A stretch of DNA of 64,000 nt from Desmodesmus armatus. Lineage: Eukaryota > Chlorophyta > Chlorophyceae > Sphaeropleales > Scenedesmaceae. This document shows, in pieces, positions 13,423-29,935 of this stretch; the stretch's first letter is position 1, and the number at the start of each line of letters is the position of its first letter. The DNA lies in contig VIIQ02000048.1 in assembly GCA_007449985.2 (NCBI GenBank), positions 1 to 64,000 on the forward strand, given 5' to 3'. Below the pieces are notes generated by a model that did no database searches, was not told the DNA's origin, and worked only from the letters and a program-made list of their open reading frames with translations. Position numbers and translations under genes: made by a program.

Positions 13423-14832
13423 TCACAACTTGGCAACGAAAGAGGTCCCACAGCCACAAGTTGACTCGGAGTTTGGGTTGCTGGCTATCTGCGAGGGTGT
13501 AGAGGGCAGCGCAACGTGACAAAGTGTCAATACATATACTGTACCACTGTTTGATAGCCATGCCTGCCTCTTTCAGTACAGCACCGCGACTGTCAATGCT
13601 TGAACGGGAGCCTGTTGCGCGGACCAGTCACACAGCAATGCGCAGCATGTGACTGCACCTACAGCCTGCCTGTTGGTTTTGACGCTGCCTGCAGGCCACA
13701 CAGACACATGCAGGCACCAAGCACGAAATATGCAGAGCAGTCTTGCACAGCTAGAGGACATACTGGCCAGCAACTGCTCAGCAACGTCATATGCGCTGCA
13801 AGCAACACCCACCTGAAAGGCTGACCGCATCAAGTTGTCCTCAAACTCTACCACAGCTCCTTTCAAAAAGTCCATGGATACTGTGTCACACACAACTTGC
13901 ACACCGTCCTTTTCAAACACTCTGCACATAGACACAGATCAGGAGGAAGGACAGGAAGCAACACCCAAGGGTTAGACACACATGCACAGGGGGTGAAGTG
14001 AGCAGGCCACCAGCCACAGGAGCAGCAGGGTTCTGCAACCAAGCACTGATCCACAGGCACTATGACGTGTGCTTGATAAGATTGCAAACAACCATCACAA
14101 CCGCATGGTGCACCCAGTGACTGGGTCCCAGTCCCACCAATCCACCTGCCAGCGTGGCCCTATAGACACATGACCCATACGACTCGACACAATGCTGCAC
14201 TTTCAACACGACAACGCAGGCTGCACTTTTGATAATGTCAAGGTGTTTGCTGTAGGTCACTAACTGCTCACTGGCACTGCTATTCACACAGTCATTGCCA
14301 AATGGCACTCACATGTCGTCAGGTGCTGTGCTGCTGCTGTCCAGCCTGAACTTGTACTGGAAGCCAGAGCAGCCTCCGCCCTCAACTTCAACTCTCAACT
14401 TCACACTGTCGTCATGCTTCTCTGCTCGTAGCTCCTTTAGTTTCTGCAGACATGGATGGATGAGGCAAGCTGTGAGTGGCACCCCCCGGTGGTAACCCTT
14501 CATCATCTCATCTGTCAGGGCCCTAGCAGCTGTCAGCAGTCATTGTAATGCATACCCAAACCTTCAATTTTCTGAAGGGAGCTTACCGCCACAGCGGAAT
14601 CATGGATGACGATGCCTTCACTGCCTGGCTCCCCACTGGCTACTGCTACCCGTCGCTGCTGTTGCGCTTGAGCCACCGCTATGCCTTGAACATGAGCTGT
14701 GAAAGCCTTGACAACACTGCAGGCTGCATACTGGACATGGATGCTCCCGGCAGCATCAAGCAGTGGATCCATCCCTCCACGAAACAGCACGGTGCGGCAG
14801 GCCTCAGCTGTCTGGCGCAACATGCCTGTCAA
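13423..14832 (-). CDS. ISCA2: ISCA2-type iron-sulfur cluster assembly protein (4 exons, 183 aa)
   Basis: Minus-strand exons 14587-14832, 14313-14443, 13813-13921 and 13423-13488 join in phase. The A-type carrier fold is intact: DSAVAKLKELR, then [13 protein letters not shown] with Cys107, [13 protein letters not shown], and a short last exon encoding [14 protein letters not shown] with Cys173 and Cys175. These are the three cluster-ligand cysteines of the HesB/IscA family. The GGCSGFQY plus IVFE pattern is closest to ISCA2, which with ISCA1 supports maturation of mitochondrial 4Fe-4S proteins. Residues 1 to about 70 are Arg-rich with few acidic residues ([17 protein letters not shown]), consistent with an organellar presequence. 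The plastid SufA branch is the alternative. The last exon is only 66 bases and easy to miss. Confidence 0.92.
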
Positions 14833-16977
14833 TGGGTACCTCGATTAGAATGGATAGAATTGATTCAACACGCTTCCACACTTTACAGCCGAATGGCCAG
14901 GGTAACCTCCAATACAGCACTGTAGTGGCTCAGTTACTGTTGTGATAGGTGTAAAAAGAGACCTCTTGCACAATGAGTTGTTGAATACATCAGCAGAAAA
15001 GCTTGCCCCAAGATTGCAGGTTGGGCAGTGAACTCCTGATGCCCTACCCTCCAAAACCCTTTGCGTTTCTGGGCAGGGTTCTAGACATGTTCTGGTCAAT
15101 GAGTAGGAGTTGAGAGTGAGGTCTGGAAAGGCAATGGGCTGCACCGACCGTTCATGTTCAGGCAGGATGCATGCAAGAACTGCAGGGCGTGAAATGCGTG
15201 CCGGGCCAGTGGGGCCAGGCAGATTCCAGGCACATGGTGCTGCTGCCAGCATTGCCCAGTGCCTGATAAATCTAGGATGCAGCCATGGGGATGTTGATTG
15301 ACATCAACGCTGCACACAGCAGGAGCTGGGCACCAAGTGTGAAGTGGGTCAGCCCATTCAGGGGGCATGGAGCGCTAGGCGTAGCAGCTGCAGCCGTGAT
15401 TGGGTCCCTGATTGGCAGATGTGGTGCTGATGCAGCTGCATGAGGGGTCCTAGGTCTATTTCATTGCCAACCATTATTGTGCCATGTGCTCATGGTTGCA
15501 CCAACATGCAAAAAAACCTGCAATTACCAAGGGATGCAGCACTATGGCTGTGATTGTGAAACCGCTTCCAGTGGAGCAGCAGCACAGGCTGCACCAGACA
15601 GGCCAGGCCTTGGTAGTACTGCAACACTGTGTGCCCCACTGTAAGCACTGCATCTCACATTTGCTCAGGCCTTGCATAGGAAGAGCAGGTCCCAACCACA
15701 CAGCATCTGTCCTGCTTATGCCAGATTCCAGCTGGCCAGCTGCGCACAGTGTGATGCAGGCTGAAGTTGCATGCGACTCAGTCGCATGCATTTTGATGAA
15801 GGGCCTTCATCACACATCAGGGGCTGAGCTGGTGCAGCATGTGCCAACAGGGGCGCTAGCTGTGTGAATGGAGCATGTCACCACAGTCATGCATATGTCA
15901 AGGCTCTCAGAGCGATCTGATGCTAGGTTCGGCAGCTGGCTATTTGTTCGGCAGCTGGCTATATGTCGTCAACCACTTGTGACCCCCTCAGGCTGCCTCG
16001 AATAATCAACCACTTGTGGACACAGCTATACATGTTGAAGACATTTGAGCTCTACATGTTGAAGGACATGATGGTCACCTTGTTCACGGTGAACATCAGC
16101 TGGTGCTTGCGGCACCCTGGATGGTGCTGTGCAAGGCATCAGTGGTGGCATCGGTGGAAGGCAGCGCTGTTCAGCACAGCCAACTTCGATCCAGCTTAAA
16201 CGCTCCAACAGCGCATGGTCGGGGAGAATTCGTTTTGTGTACTGGATCTTCACACGGACACGACGAGTGTACAGACCCTGCGTACACCTGTTGGATACAT
16301 GGGCCCCCAAACAGGGACGGTTTCCTGAGAGGGGTTGCCATGTGGTGCACTCACATGGTTGCTCGCCTTGGAGCATACAGCATTTCCGACCTGCAATTTG
16401 ATTCCCAACAGGCTCACCATACTTGGTTCGTGGGTAATGTTGGGTGTGCACGCTAGGGGGGGGATGGCTGTGTGGGGGTAACGACGTGCCACTGGCACTG
16501 ACGTGACCACGGTGGTCACCACCAGCCTGGTGACGTCCTGCTTTTGGTGTAGATGGTGTGCAGAGACCGAAAAGGAACTGGGTCACCTTTTGGAACTCAT
16601 CTGTGGTTTGTTTCTATCGTCAGTGCTTACCTCAGCACCGCTTGTGGGCATATGAGAGGTTTACCGCCATAATGTAACACACGGCGACGTAGCCATGTGC
16701 GACTTCAGCAGCAGGGTAATCGACGCATGCAATAATCATTCCTCAAAACATCAATAAAGTATTATCCGTAACAGCTGGCTGGCCTTCACCGGGTTCAGCC
16801 AATTATCGTATTCAACACCAGCTCCGTGACCTATCTCTGACCCAACCTACACAGTCTCATTCCTCACAAGCTACAGCAGGCGTTCATAACACCACTACGT
16901 CTGACATTTTACCTCCTAAGTGCTATTGGCCAGCAACGCGCTACGTAGTATACTGGCACAGCTGCCGCATCCTCACT
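14833..16977. other. Divergent intergenic region between ISCA2 and a secreted-protein gene
   Basis: 2.1 kb between two divergent start codons. No conserved protein fragment or RNA gene was found on either strand. A short direct repeat (ggcagctggctat, near 15932 and 15951) is visible. An A/T-rich stretch with caataaagta lies near 16750. The right half probably carries the promoter and leader of the gene starting at 16978. Confidence 0.5.
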
Positions 16978-19900
16978 ATGCCCAGCAAGAGGGTGCTCAT
17001 CCTCTTGAGCCTTGTTGCATTGAGTTGGCCTTTGCTCGCAGCTGGTGAGTCGACTCTGCAAGCGGGGAGGAGAGCGCTTGTTGCTTGGGTTGGCTGAAGC
17101 AGACAGATGATGGAGGCAACTTCTTGCCCAGAATGCACAGCAGTCCATCCAAAACGCAGCGCATGCTGTTTTGGCAGCCATTGTACGCACACAGAGCAGT
17201 TTCTGAGCTGCAGCGTCCCACTATCCTGCTTGGGGTGGATACACTGTCGGCGACTGGACCAACAGCAACAGCAGCGGAGCGAGGGATTCTCCGGCAACAA
17301 TGCAAGCAAAGGGCAAAGTTTTGAGACCCCTTCAGACGTTTCAACTTGGTTCTGACAGCTACCCATCTTTGCTGCTGTTGTTGCTTCCCTGGTGGTGCTG
17401 TTGTTGCTTCTGCTGCTGTTGCTGTGATGCAGCTGATGAACCAGCAGGGGCTTTGTTGTCTGAAGACGACATTGTCTCCGTTCTGGGACGCAAGACTACC
17501 CCCAAGTAAGCAGAATCACCTCTTCTGTAGACTGTGTGTCCATACGCAGGCAGCCTGTTGCTACCGTTTGTGCCGTCAGCAGCATGGGCATGCCAACCCC
17601 AAAGCACCACAGCAGCCCAAAAAGCAAGCCCAGAGGTGCTGCCGCGAGCACTTGACCCACCTGCACCTTCAGCAGCAACACACCAGCCTGCCTGGCTGAG
17701 TGCACAGCCGAAGGGTGTGCAGCCTCACTCCCAGTATGCCGCATACCAACCTGCCAGGTTACCCTCGGAGGGTAACATTGCTGCACTGCCTGGCGTCTCA
17801 TGCTATGTGACTATGCCAACATGTGCTTGCCTCCTTGCCCTCCCTGTGCAGCCCTCCTCCTGGGACGTGCCCTGGGAAAATCAACGCAGTTTACTGCAAG
17901 GAGGATGACTCTGGGCGCCTCCGTGATATTGCTTACTTCAACACACAGACTGGCCTGCAGCTGGTGGGCTGTGCCAGCGGTGATTGGACGGCAGGAGCCA
18001 GCCAGACCCTGACGCTGGCAGAAACTGAGAGCATTGTTGAGGTCCAAACATGCAAGGCCAATCCCAGGTCAGTTGGGAGCGCCTTGGCAGCAGGTGTTGC
18101 TGACAACTTCTTGAACATTGTGGGTGGCAGCAGCGTGAACAGCAGCAGCAGCAGCAGCTGTGCGTAAGCCTACACTCAACCCCGCGTGATACGTCCTGTA
18201 TGCTGCACACGCTGCTTTTCTTGTCGAAATGTTGATGCTGCCCTGGCAAGCACGGCAGTGCCCTGGATTTAATGCCTCTCAATGTTGAATAGTATCTAGC
18301 GGGCTGCGCAGTGAATGCCACCTTTTCATAGAAATGCTATTGCACTGCAGCGTCACGTAGTGGCCCACAGTGCTGGCCTACACACAGGCCAGCACTCCCT
18401 GGCTGGTTGCACTCCCTGTGTCTACACACTCTTGGATGGTGAGATGGTTGGTGCATTGGCTGGATGCACTCCCTGTGTCTACACACACCTGCTGACTGGT
18501 CCTTGTCACCATGCCTTGTGCTTTGTCCTGGCAGGGCCAAGCTGACGGTCACTGTGATCACCGACAGCGGCCGTGAGATGACTTGCGGCAACTCAAACCC
18601 CAGGCCTTATCGTGGCCGTGCTGCATCCACTGGCAGGGGTGTGGGTGAGGATGACGCAGATGGCACAGAGGTTCGGACTGCATCTACACGCCAGGGTGGC
18701 AGGCGCGCGGGCAGGGGCCGGCAGCTGCTGCAGCCTAGGGGCCGCTACAACTCAAATGCCAAGTGAGTGTGTCTGGCCTGCCACAGACTCTGTCAAGTTG
18801 TTCGAGAGACATGGCAGTGGAAGCTGTTCGACAGTGCGAACAGTGTCGCATCATGGCGATGCCAGTCTTTGCAGCTTTCTTTCTGCTGTCAGGTACCTGA
18901 CAGCCGGTTTGTGATACAGTATAGGCCTCACGCTGCAGTCAACATGCATGTTATGCGCATACACATGGTGTAACCTTGTATCTGCCTGTGGCGCGTCGTC
19001 TATGTTTTGCAGCCGGTGTGTGGCCAACGTCGCCCCCAAGAACTCGAGCAGTCCAGTTTGGCCCCTGGCAGCATTTGAAGCCCAGTGCGACCGCAGGCTG
19101 TAAGTGACCCGAGCGCTGAATCCTGTAGAGGGAACCTTGTAGGATATGCTGCAGCTGGCTCAGCTCCAGCATTTCAGGTGCAGCATATGCGGCCTGAGGC
19201 CGATAAAGCTGAGAGGACCTTCATGCTGCTGCCACCGCAGTTACAGCTCTGCCCGGTGCCACTAGCCTTCCAGTGTCTCAGACATACTATGTTAGTGACG
19301 TTAGTAACGTGAGGGGTGGGGAACCTGCGGTGCCAGCGGCAAAGGCACCTTGACAGCGGCACGGATGCTGCACACCATGCGTCAGGTCCATCTTTGAATT
19401 TAAAAAACTGTTGACAGTGGAGCATCATCATGATGGCACCTTGAACCGCCCATGTCGGTACTTGACCTGACCTGTCCCATCCTTTCCGCCCCATCCTTTC
19501 TGCCCTGCCGTAGGTTCATTAAGTCCCTAGATGGCTTCTGTTGGAACAACGACAGCCCACCCCCACCCCCCCCCACCCCAGCCCGTCATCGTGGACTTGG
19601 GCGACGGCATTCCCTGTCCCACCACACCACAGGAAGTGGAGGAACTGCAGGAAGACTTGAACATCATCAGCTCCGGGCTGTTAGAAGCATCCAACAACGC
19701 CGTAACCATCCAGTTCGACGCTAGCGACGTTGCAGACGGTGAATGCACAACCACGGTGAGCGGCGATGCATGCCGTGGGGCGCGCCACGCGCTTTTGTGC
19801 AGGCGCTTCAAGCAGGAGTATTTGCAGGCGTGAGCGCATGTAGAACTAACAACATGCAGATGCCCTGAGATCAGATGCCCTGAGAGCCACTTAGTAGCCC

Positions 19901-20387
19901 GAGGGAGCGCGTTGCTTTGCAACATTGCAGGCTTACAAGGGCCGGTGCCGGCTGATACCTTTGCTCGACCTCAAACCTGAGCTGCATAGTGAACAGCAAC
20001 CCAGCTTATAGTCCTAGCTTGGTTGTGAGGACAACCCATCGCCCACTGCTGACTGTAATCCTCACCTGCCCTGCCGCCCCTGCACGTTGAATGCCTTCGC
20101 AGTCTACTCCCGCAACCGCTGTGAGGCACCTGCTGCAGGGTGGGGGCAACACAACCGACACTATCCTCGCCACCTTTGTCCCTGGACCTGGGAGTACTCA
20201 AGCTGAAGCAACAGCATACCTGCAGACCATCCCAGATCAAGGCAACGGCGTGCGCGATGTGTGCGATGTCCAGCTCAACGATCAGAGCATCTGTGCTCCC
20301 ACACAGATCAACTCACTGCTGTTCTCCCTGGCCGCAAGAATGGCAAGGCGACTGCTGCAGAGTGCAGCCGGGTACTACGGCGTGTAG
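16978..20387 (+). CDS. Secreted matrix-type protein with proline linker; one frame break
   Basis: Exons 16978-17044, 17433-17505, 17852-18067, 18535-18762, 19013-19099, 19514-19755 and 20103-20387. The start gives a signal peptide (MPSKRVLILLSLVALSW). A Cys-containing first domain follows, with AYFNTQTGLQLVGCASGDW, ESIVEVQTCKANPR and LTVTVITDSGREMTCGN, interrupted by an Arg/Gly-rich insert. Then come DGFCWNNDSPPPPPP and a second domain (VDLGDGIPCPTTPQ to the C-terminus). The layout of two Cys-bearing domains joined by a proline hinge is typical of volvocine cell-wall or matrix proteins such as pherophorins, but I do not see a definite pherophorin domain. Exon 6 is one base too long to keep frame, and the switch falls in the poly-C proline run at 19556-19580. 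Removing one base would give about 398 residues. All other junctions are in phase. Confidence 0.75.
18371..18394. repeat. Inverted repeat, 9-bp arms
   Basis: Perfect arms TGCTGGCCT and AGGCCAGCA flank a six-base loop inside intron 3 of the secreted-protein gene, directly before the dispersed repeat at 18401. No function can be assigned. Confidence 0.7.
18401..18486 (+). repeat. Dispersed repeat: short then fuller tandem copy
   Basis: A phrase ending CACTCCCTGTGTCTACACAC occurs twice, at 18401-18429 and, in a longer form starting GGATGGT, to 18486. A related copy lies in reverse at 23006-23053. All lie in introns. Probably a short interspersed element, not classified. Confidence 0.7.
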
Positions 20388-21880
20388 GCAGCTCGCACCG
20401 CGATTGTCAGGAGAGCAGTCCAGCCAGCCGGGTACGGCTGGCAGGCTGCAGCTCGGATGGCTACAACGGCCCTCTGTCGGAAGCTGCTCACAGTTAGAGT
20501 GTGACCTTGTTCCCTGCCTGATGTTTATGCTGCCGCTTCTGCTGGTGGCATGTGCCACTGATGCAGCAGCTGGGTTTTAGGGCCACGGGCATGGGCAGCA
20601 CATGGCCTTCACCGCTCTTTGACTCACTGATTTGTGGGGGGTTGTGCAGCATGATGAGTGGCGTGACCCACGGCTGGTGTGTCACACACTAGGATAGGTG
20701 GCAGGGCTGTCCTATGTGCCAAGTGTCGGCATTTATTTGTGAAGGGTGTGCCCCTGCCCATGTTGCCGATAGCCGTGCTTGCTGTGGCGCTCAGCAGCGC
20801 CGGACTGGCTGCCTTTTGTGGCCTTGGTGTAGTTTGGGTTGCAGTGCATGCATGAAGGCACAGCATCATTCCACATACCTTCTGGAAGTATTGTGCCTTC
20901 ATGATCAGCGTCCGTCTCTCTGCTTTCTCTTTCATCTTTCATCAGTCAGTAATGTCATCAGTATGACGTTACTTACCCTCCCCCCGTATTACCATCACCC
21001 ATCCTACAGAAGTCAGCGTGGGGTCTACAGTGGGCTGCAGCTGATCAGGCATGGCATGACGTGTTGGGGCCAGGTCCGGTTGTGACTGGCCCAAGTCAAT
21101 GCTGTGAAAGTGTCTCAGGATACCAACGGATGTGTGTGCCGGTATTGTTGTGATGGATCCTGTGGTCCTTTCACTTGGGAAACTTTATCTTTGGCTAGGC
21201 CGGGGACCTCTTTGCATAGGTCTGGTGCAGGGATGATGTGTGCCTAAGCAATGACGGTGACGCACGCGGTGACGCACGCCGTATGGTGACGTGACAGTTG
21301 CAAGAAGCCCCGAATGGTGGCGTCTTGCTGCATTTGTCATGACAGGTGTGCATGGGCATCTCCCATGTCACAGGAGTGCAATTTGTTCAGCCATTGTTCT
21401 ATGGTTGTGTGCTAGGTGTGTGTATGCCCACAGAGCAGCTAGGTGTTGTAACCACAATGCGCCTACGCGGCAAGTTGGAGTAGCAATTGCTTGTGTGCAG
21501 CCCCAGCCTTGATCATAAAATGTGACCGCCAGGCATATCAAACCGGCCAGATCAACTGGTTCAGCCACACTCAGGACACTCATATTGGTCAGCAATTCAA
21601 GAGAAACTCCGCCAGGTTGGTGCATCAATAAGCTGGTTTCTTGCCTGTCGTCCCTGTTCACTGGCACGGTGACTGGATGTGGTACAGCCTGTGGCAGTGC
21701 AAGCGGGTGCCTGCTGTTGTGGGCCTCAACAAGTGCAGAAGGTGCTGGCCATTCCCCAAGTGTCCCTCAACGGCAAGTAGTGCAAGTAACCCAGCTGTGT
21801 GATACCTCGGTAGTCGGGTGACCCATCATCTGTCACCTGTCACATGTGCAGGCGCGACACAATCCGGCTGTGGCAGCAAC
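20388..21880. other. No confident gene
   Basis: Downstream of the secreted-protein gene. On the minus strand near 20889-20940 there is a short open segment reading KAERRTLIMKAQYFQK before a GTATGT donor. It may be an exon of the putative minus gene starting at 22138, but it could not be joined in phase. Nothing else is supported. Confidence 0.35.
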
Positions 21881-22138
21881 TTGCAACCTGATGCAGTGTT
21901 AAAACTGGTAACAACGTCTGCTTGCCACTCATCCATCAAATGCTCCTGCTTGAGCTGTTGCAGTCTGCAAGCAGTCAAACCAGACTCCTTGCACTAGCAC
22001 TAAGTGCGCTGATGTCGTCTGAACTCTCTTGATTAGCTCAAGAGACTTACGCATTCGCATAGAACAGGAAACGTCAGAGCTGCCAGTGCCAACAACCTTG
22101 TCGGGTGTGGTCTCGGCGTTGTTTCTGTTCGCAGCCAT
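21881..22138 (-). CDS. Putative small coiled-coil protein, 5' exons only
   Basis: A minus-strand ATG at 22138 opens a segment beginning MAANRNNAETTPDKVVG that runs to a strong GTAAGT donor at 22050. Just downstream, at about 21890-21970, another open segment reads LQQLKQEHLMDEWQADVV, which looks like coding coiled-coil sequence. The phase of the strong donor does not fit that segment; a less typical donor two codons on would. The start codon lies only 38 bases from the helicase start on the other strand, so either leaders overlap or one of the two starts is wrong. No family recognised. Confidence 0.3.
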
Positions 22139-22176
22139 AGTACCGACGAAGCAGCAATATTAAAGTCACGTATCAG

Positions 22177-27932
<5,756 letters not shown>

Positions 27933-28787
27933 TCTTGTGTTGGTTGTGCTTGGGTTGGGATTTGATGGATGACGCAGCGTGCGCATGTGTTGCATGATTG
28001 GTGTGATGCTGTGGTGTGCTGTGCTGTGCTGTGCTGTGCGGGTCTCCTGTACCCAGCACAGTTGCTGATGCTTTTGTTACTCATCTCTACTGTGCGGGCG
28101 GCGGCCATGGAAGGCTGCACCTTGTGCCTGACAGCACTGTACATGTATTTGAGGTAGACCCATTGCACATCTTGAAAGTGGTGCTGCCACCCCTGAGCCC
28201 ATGACCAGGTCAACGTGGGGACCCCTTTTATTCGTGCTTTGAGGGCATGTACTGCTCACAATCCCGACACTGCCTACCAAAGGTGGTCGTGATGTTACCG
28301 TCACGACACCACGGACCTCACAGTTGTGTGCCAGCATCACTGCAATCACTTGTTACACTATCGTACACAGATGATGATGAGGGGTGTGTCTGCAAGGTCT
28401 GCATCACCCCAGCGTGCGCCGCTGCAAGGATACGCCAACATCTAAACTTCCAACAAAACAAGCTCCCAGCTGACTGTGCAGAGCCCCGCTGCTGTGCTGC
28501 CAATAGACAACGGACTCAACTGCTTGATATACCGCTTGGGTCAACACCTACACGGTGGCGCAGGAGCAGGAATTCGCTGCCTGCCAGCACAGACCAAAAC
28601 AGCAGCAGCAGGCTACTTCCTGCAGGCAACCCTGCCAGCTGCTGCTGCGGCTGCCACAGTTGCTGCCACAGTTTGCATCACCCTGCCTTCTGCTTTCAGC
28701 ACTCACTGCTCCTGCTGCGGCTGCCACGGTTGCTGCTGGGCATCGGTGCACAGCTGAGCTGTTCAGCAGCTAATCCAGTTGCTGCGT
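27933..28787. other. Convergent intergenic region, 3' UTRs
   Basis: No gene seen. T/G-rich up to about 28.2 kb with a (GCTGT)n run near 28018-28038, then C/A-rich. TTACA at 28353-28357 reads as TGTAA on the minus strand, 430 bases after the stop of the small mitochondrial gene. No TGTAA was found for the helicase here. Confidence 0.5.
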
Positions 28788-29639
28788 TCAGCTGCCGCGG
28801 GCCTTGGACTGGTGCCACCACACGGCAAAGGAGGGCACCCCCACTCCAGTGACAATCATGCCGATGATCCAGGCGGCAACCTTGGGGCGACGTCCAGGCC
28901 ACTGCACGACAGCAACAGGTTGACATGGAGTGACGATTGAGAGAGGATAGATGGTGGGCTTGCTGGGTGCCTGGCTGCTTGCAACAACTGCTGCTGCTTT
29001 CGGTAACCACCATCACCCAGGATGTGATATGGGAGTCCCCCACCCCCCCAAGCGCACTGATGCAACTGTAGCTGTAGGGGTGCAACCACGTCAGCTGCTC
29101 AAAATGTCCGGCAAACGGCGCCAAAACCATGTTGTGAGGGGCATATGAGGCAGTTGGCGCCGCAGATTGCAGCCAGGCAGCACCAGATCTCGGGCTGTGC
29201 CTTGTTGCTGTGCTGCTGCTGACCAGCCGATCCCTTCCGGCAACCGCCTGGCTACTGCAGCTGTCTAAAGCACAAAACAGGAACACTCACATCCTGGAAG
29301 TTCATGTAGTGAGGGCCGTGCTCATAGTCCTGTTGCAATTCCAACCCAAGTGCACAGCGACAGCAGCAGAACAAGGGTTAGCTGGGCCCTGGGGATTCCC
29401 TGCCAAGCTGTGCTTCCCATACGACACCAGACCACCAAATGTGCCCAACGTGACCAGTTAGGTGCAGCGCACGCTGCTTGAAATCAGATGATGACAACGG
29501 GGGTGGAAGGCATCGTGGTGCCACTCACGTAGTGGTAGCCGGGAGCTTTACCCGGGGCAGCACTGGTGCGCACACTCCTAGCAAGTTGAGGTGCCTCCTG
29601 CTGCACCTGCCTCAGGACCTGGCGCAGCGCTGCTGACAT
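28788..29639 (-). CDS. Small mitochondrial inner-membrane protein (3 exons, 87 aa)
   Basis: Exons 29529-29639, 29291-29329 and 28788-28901 join in phase 0 at every junction. Residues 1-33 (MSAALRQVLRQVQQ onward) form an Arg/Gln/Ala-rich amphipathic presequence ending near SVRTSAAPGK. A short polar stretch, HYDYEHGPHYMNFQDWPGRR, precedes one membrane helix (about residues 58-79, AAWIIGMIVTGVGVPSFAVW) and a basic HQSKARGS tail. One membrane span, a mitochondrial presequence and G-x-G-x-P-x5-Q-x-K spacing suggest a supernumerary respiratory-chain subunit; cytochrome c oxidase COX7C/COX8-like is the best guess. A small complex I subunit is equally possible. The gene structure is well supported but the identity is not. 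The middle exon is only 39 bases. Confidence 0.75.
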
Positions 29640-29935
29640 TGCTGCTTCAGCAGATCTGGTGTCTTTGGGGCACGGAATGACCCGGGAGCGCGCTGGGTGG
29701 ATACAGAGACCCTGATCACAACAAACAACTACCACAGACGACTTGCTAAAGAGACCATGGCAAACGTGCTTCTGCTGTCATCACTAGGTTTGAAACTTGA
29801 CAGCCTGTACCCCTCCTTCCAGCCTGTTGAGTACCCCTCCTTCCCTGCATAATGCCCTCTCTCTAGCTGTCAATTTAACCTCCTGATGTGCGTCTTCTGG
29901 TCTGACTACCACCAGCTTCCAATGCAGCACCCTCA

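Noticed and set aside
12787..13561. Overlapping 225- and 220-codon frames on opposite strands
   Set aside because: No domain, Thr/Ala/Cys-rich composition, and they cover the verified last exon of ISCA2 in other frames.
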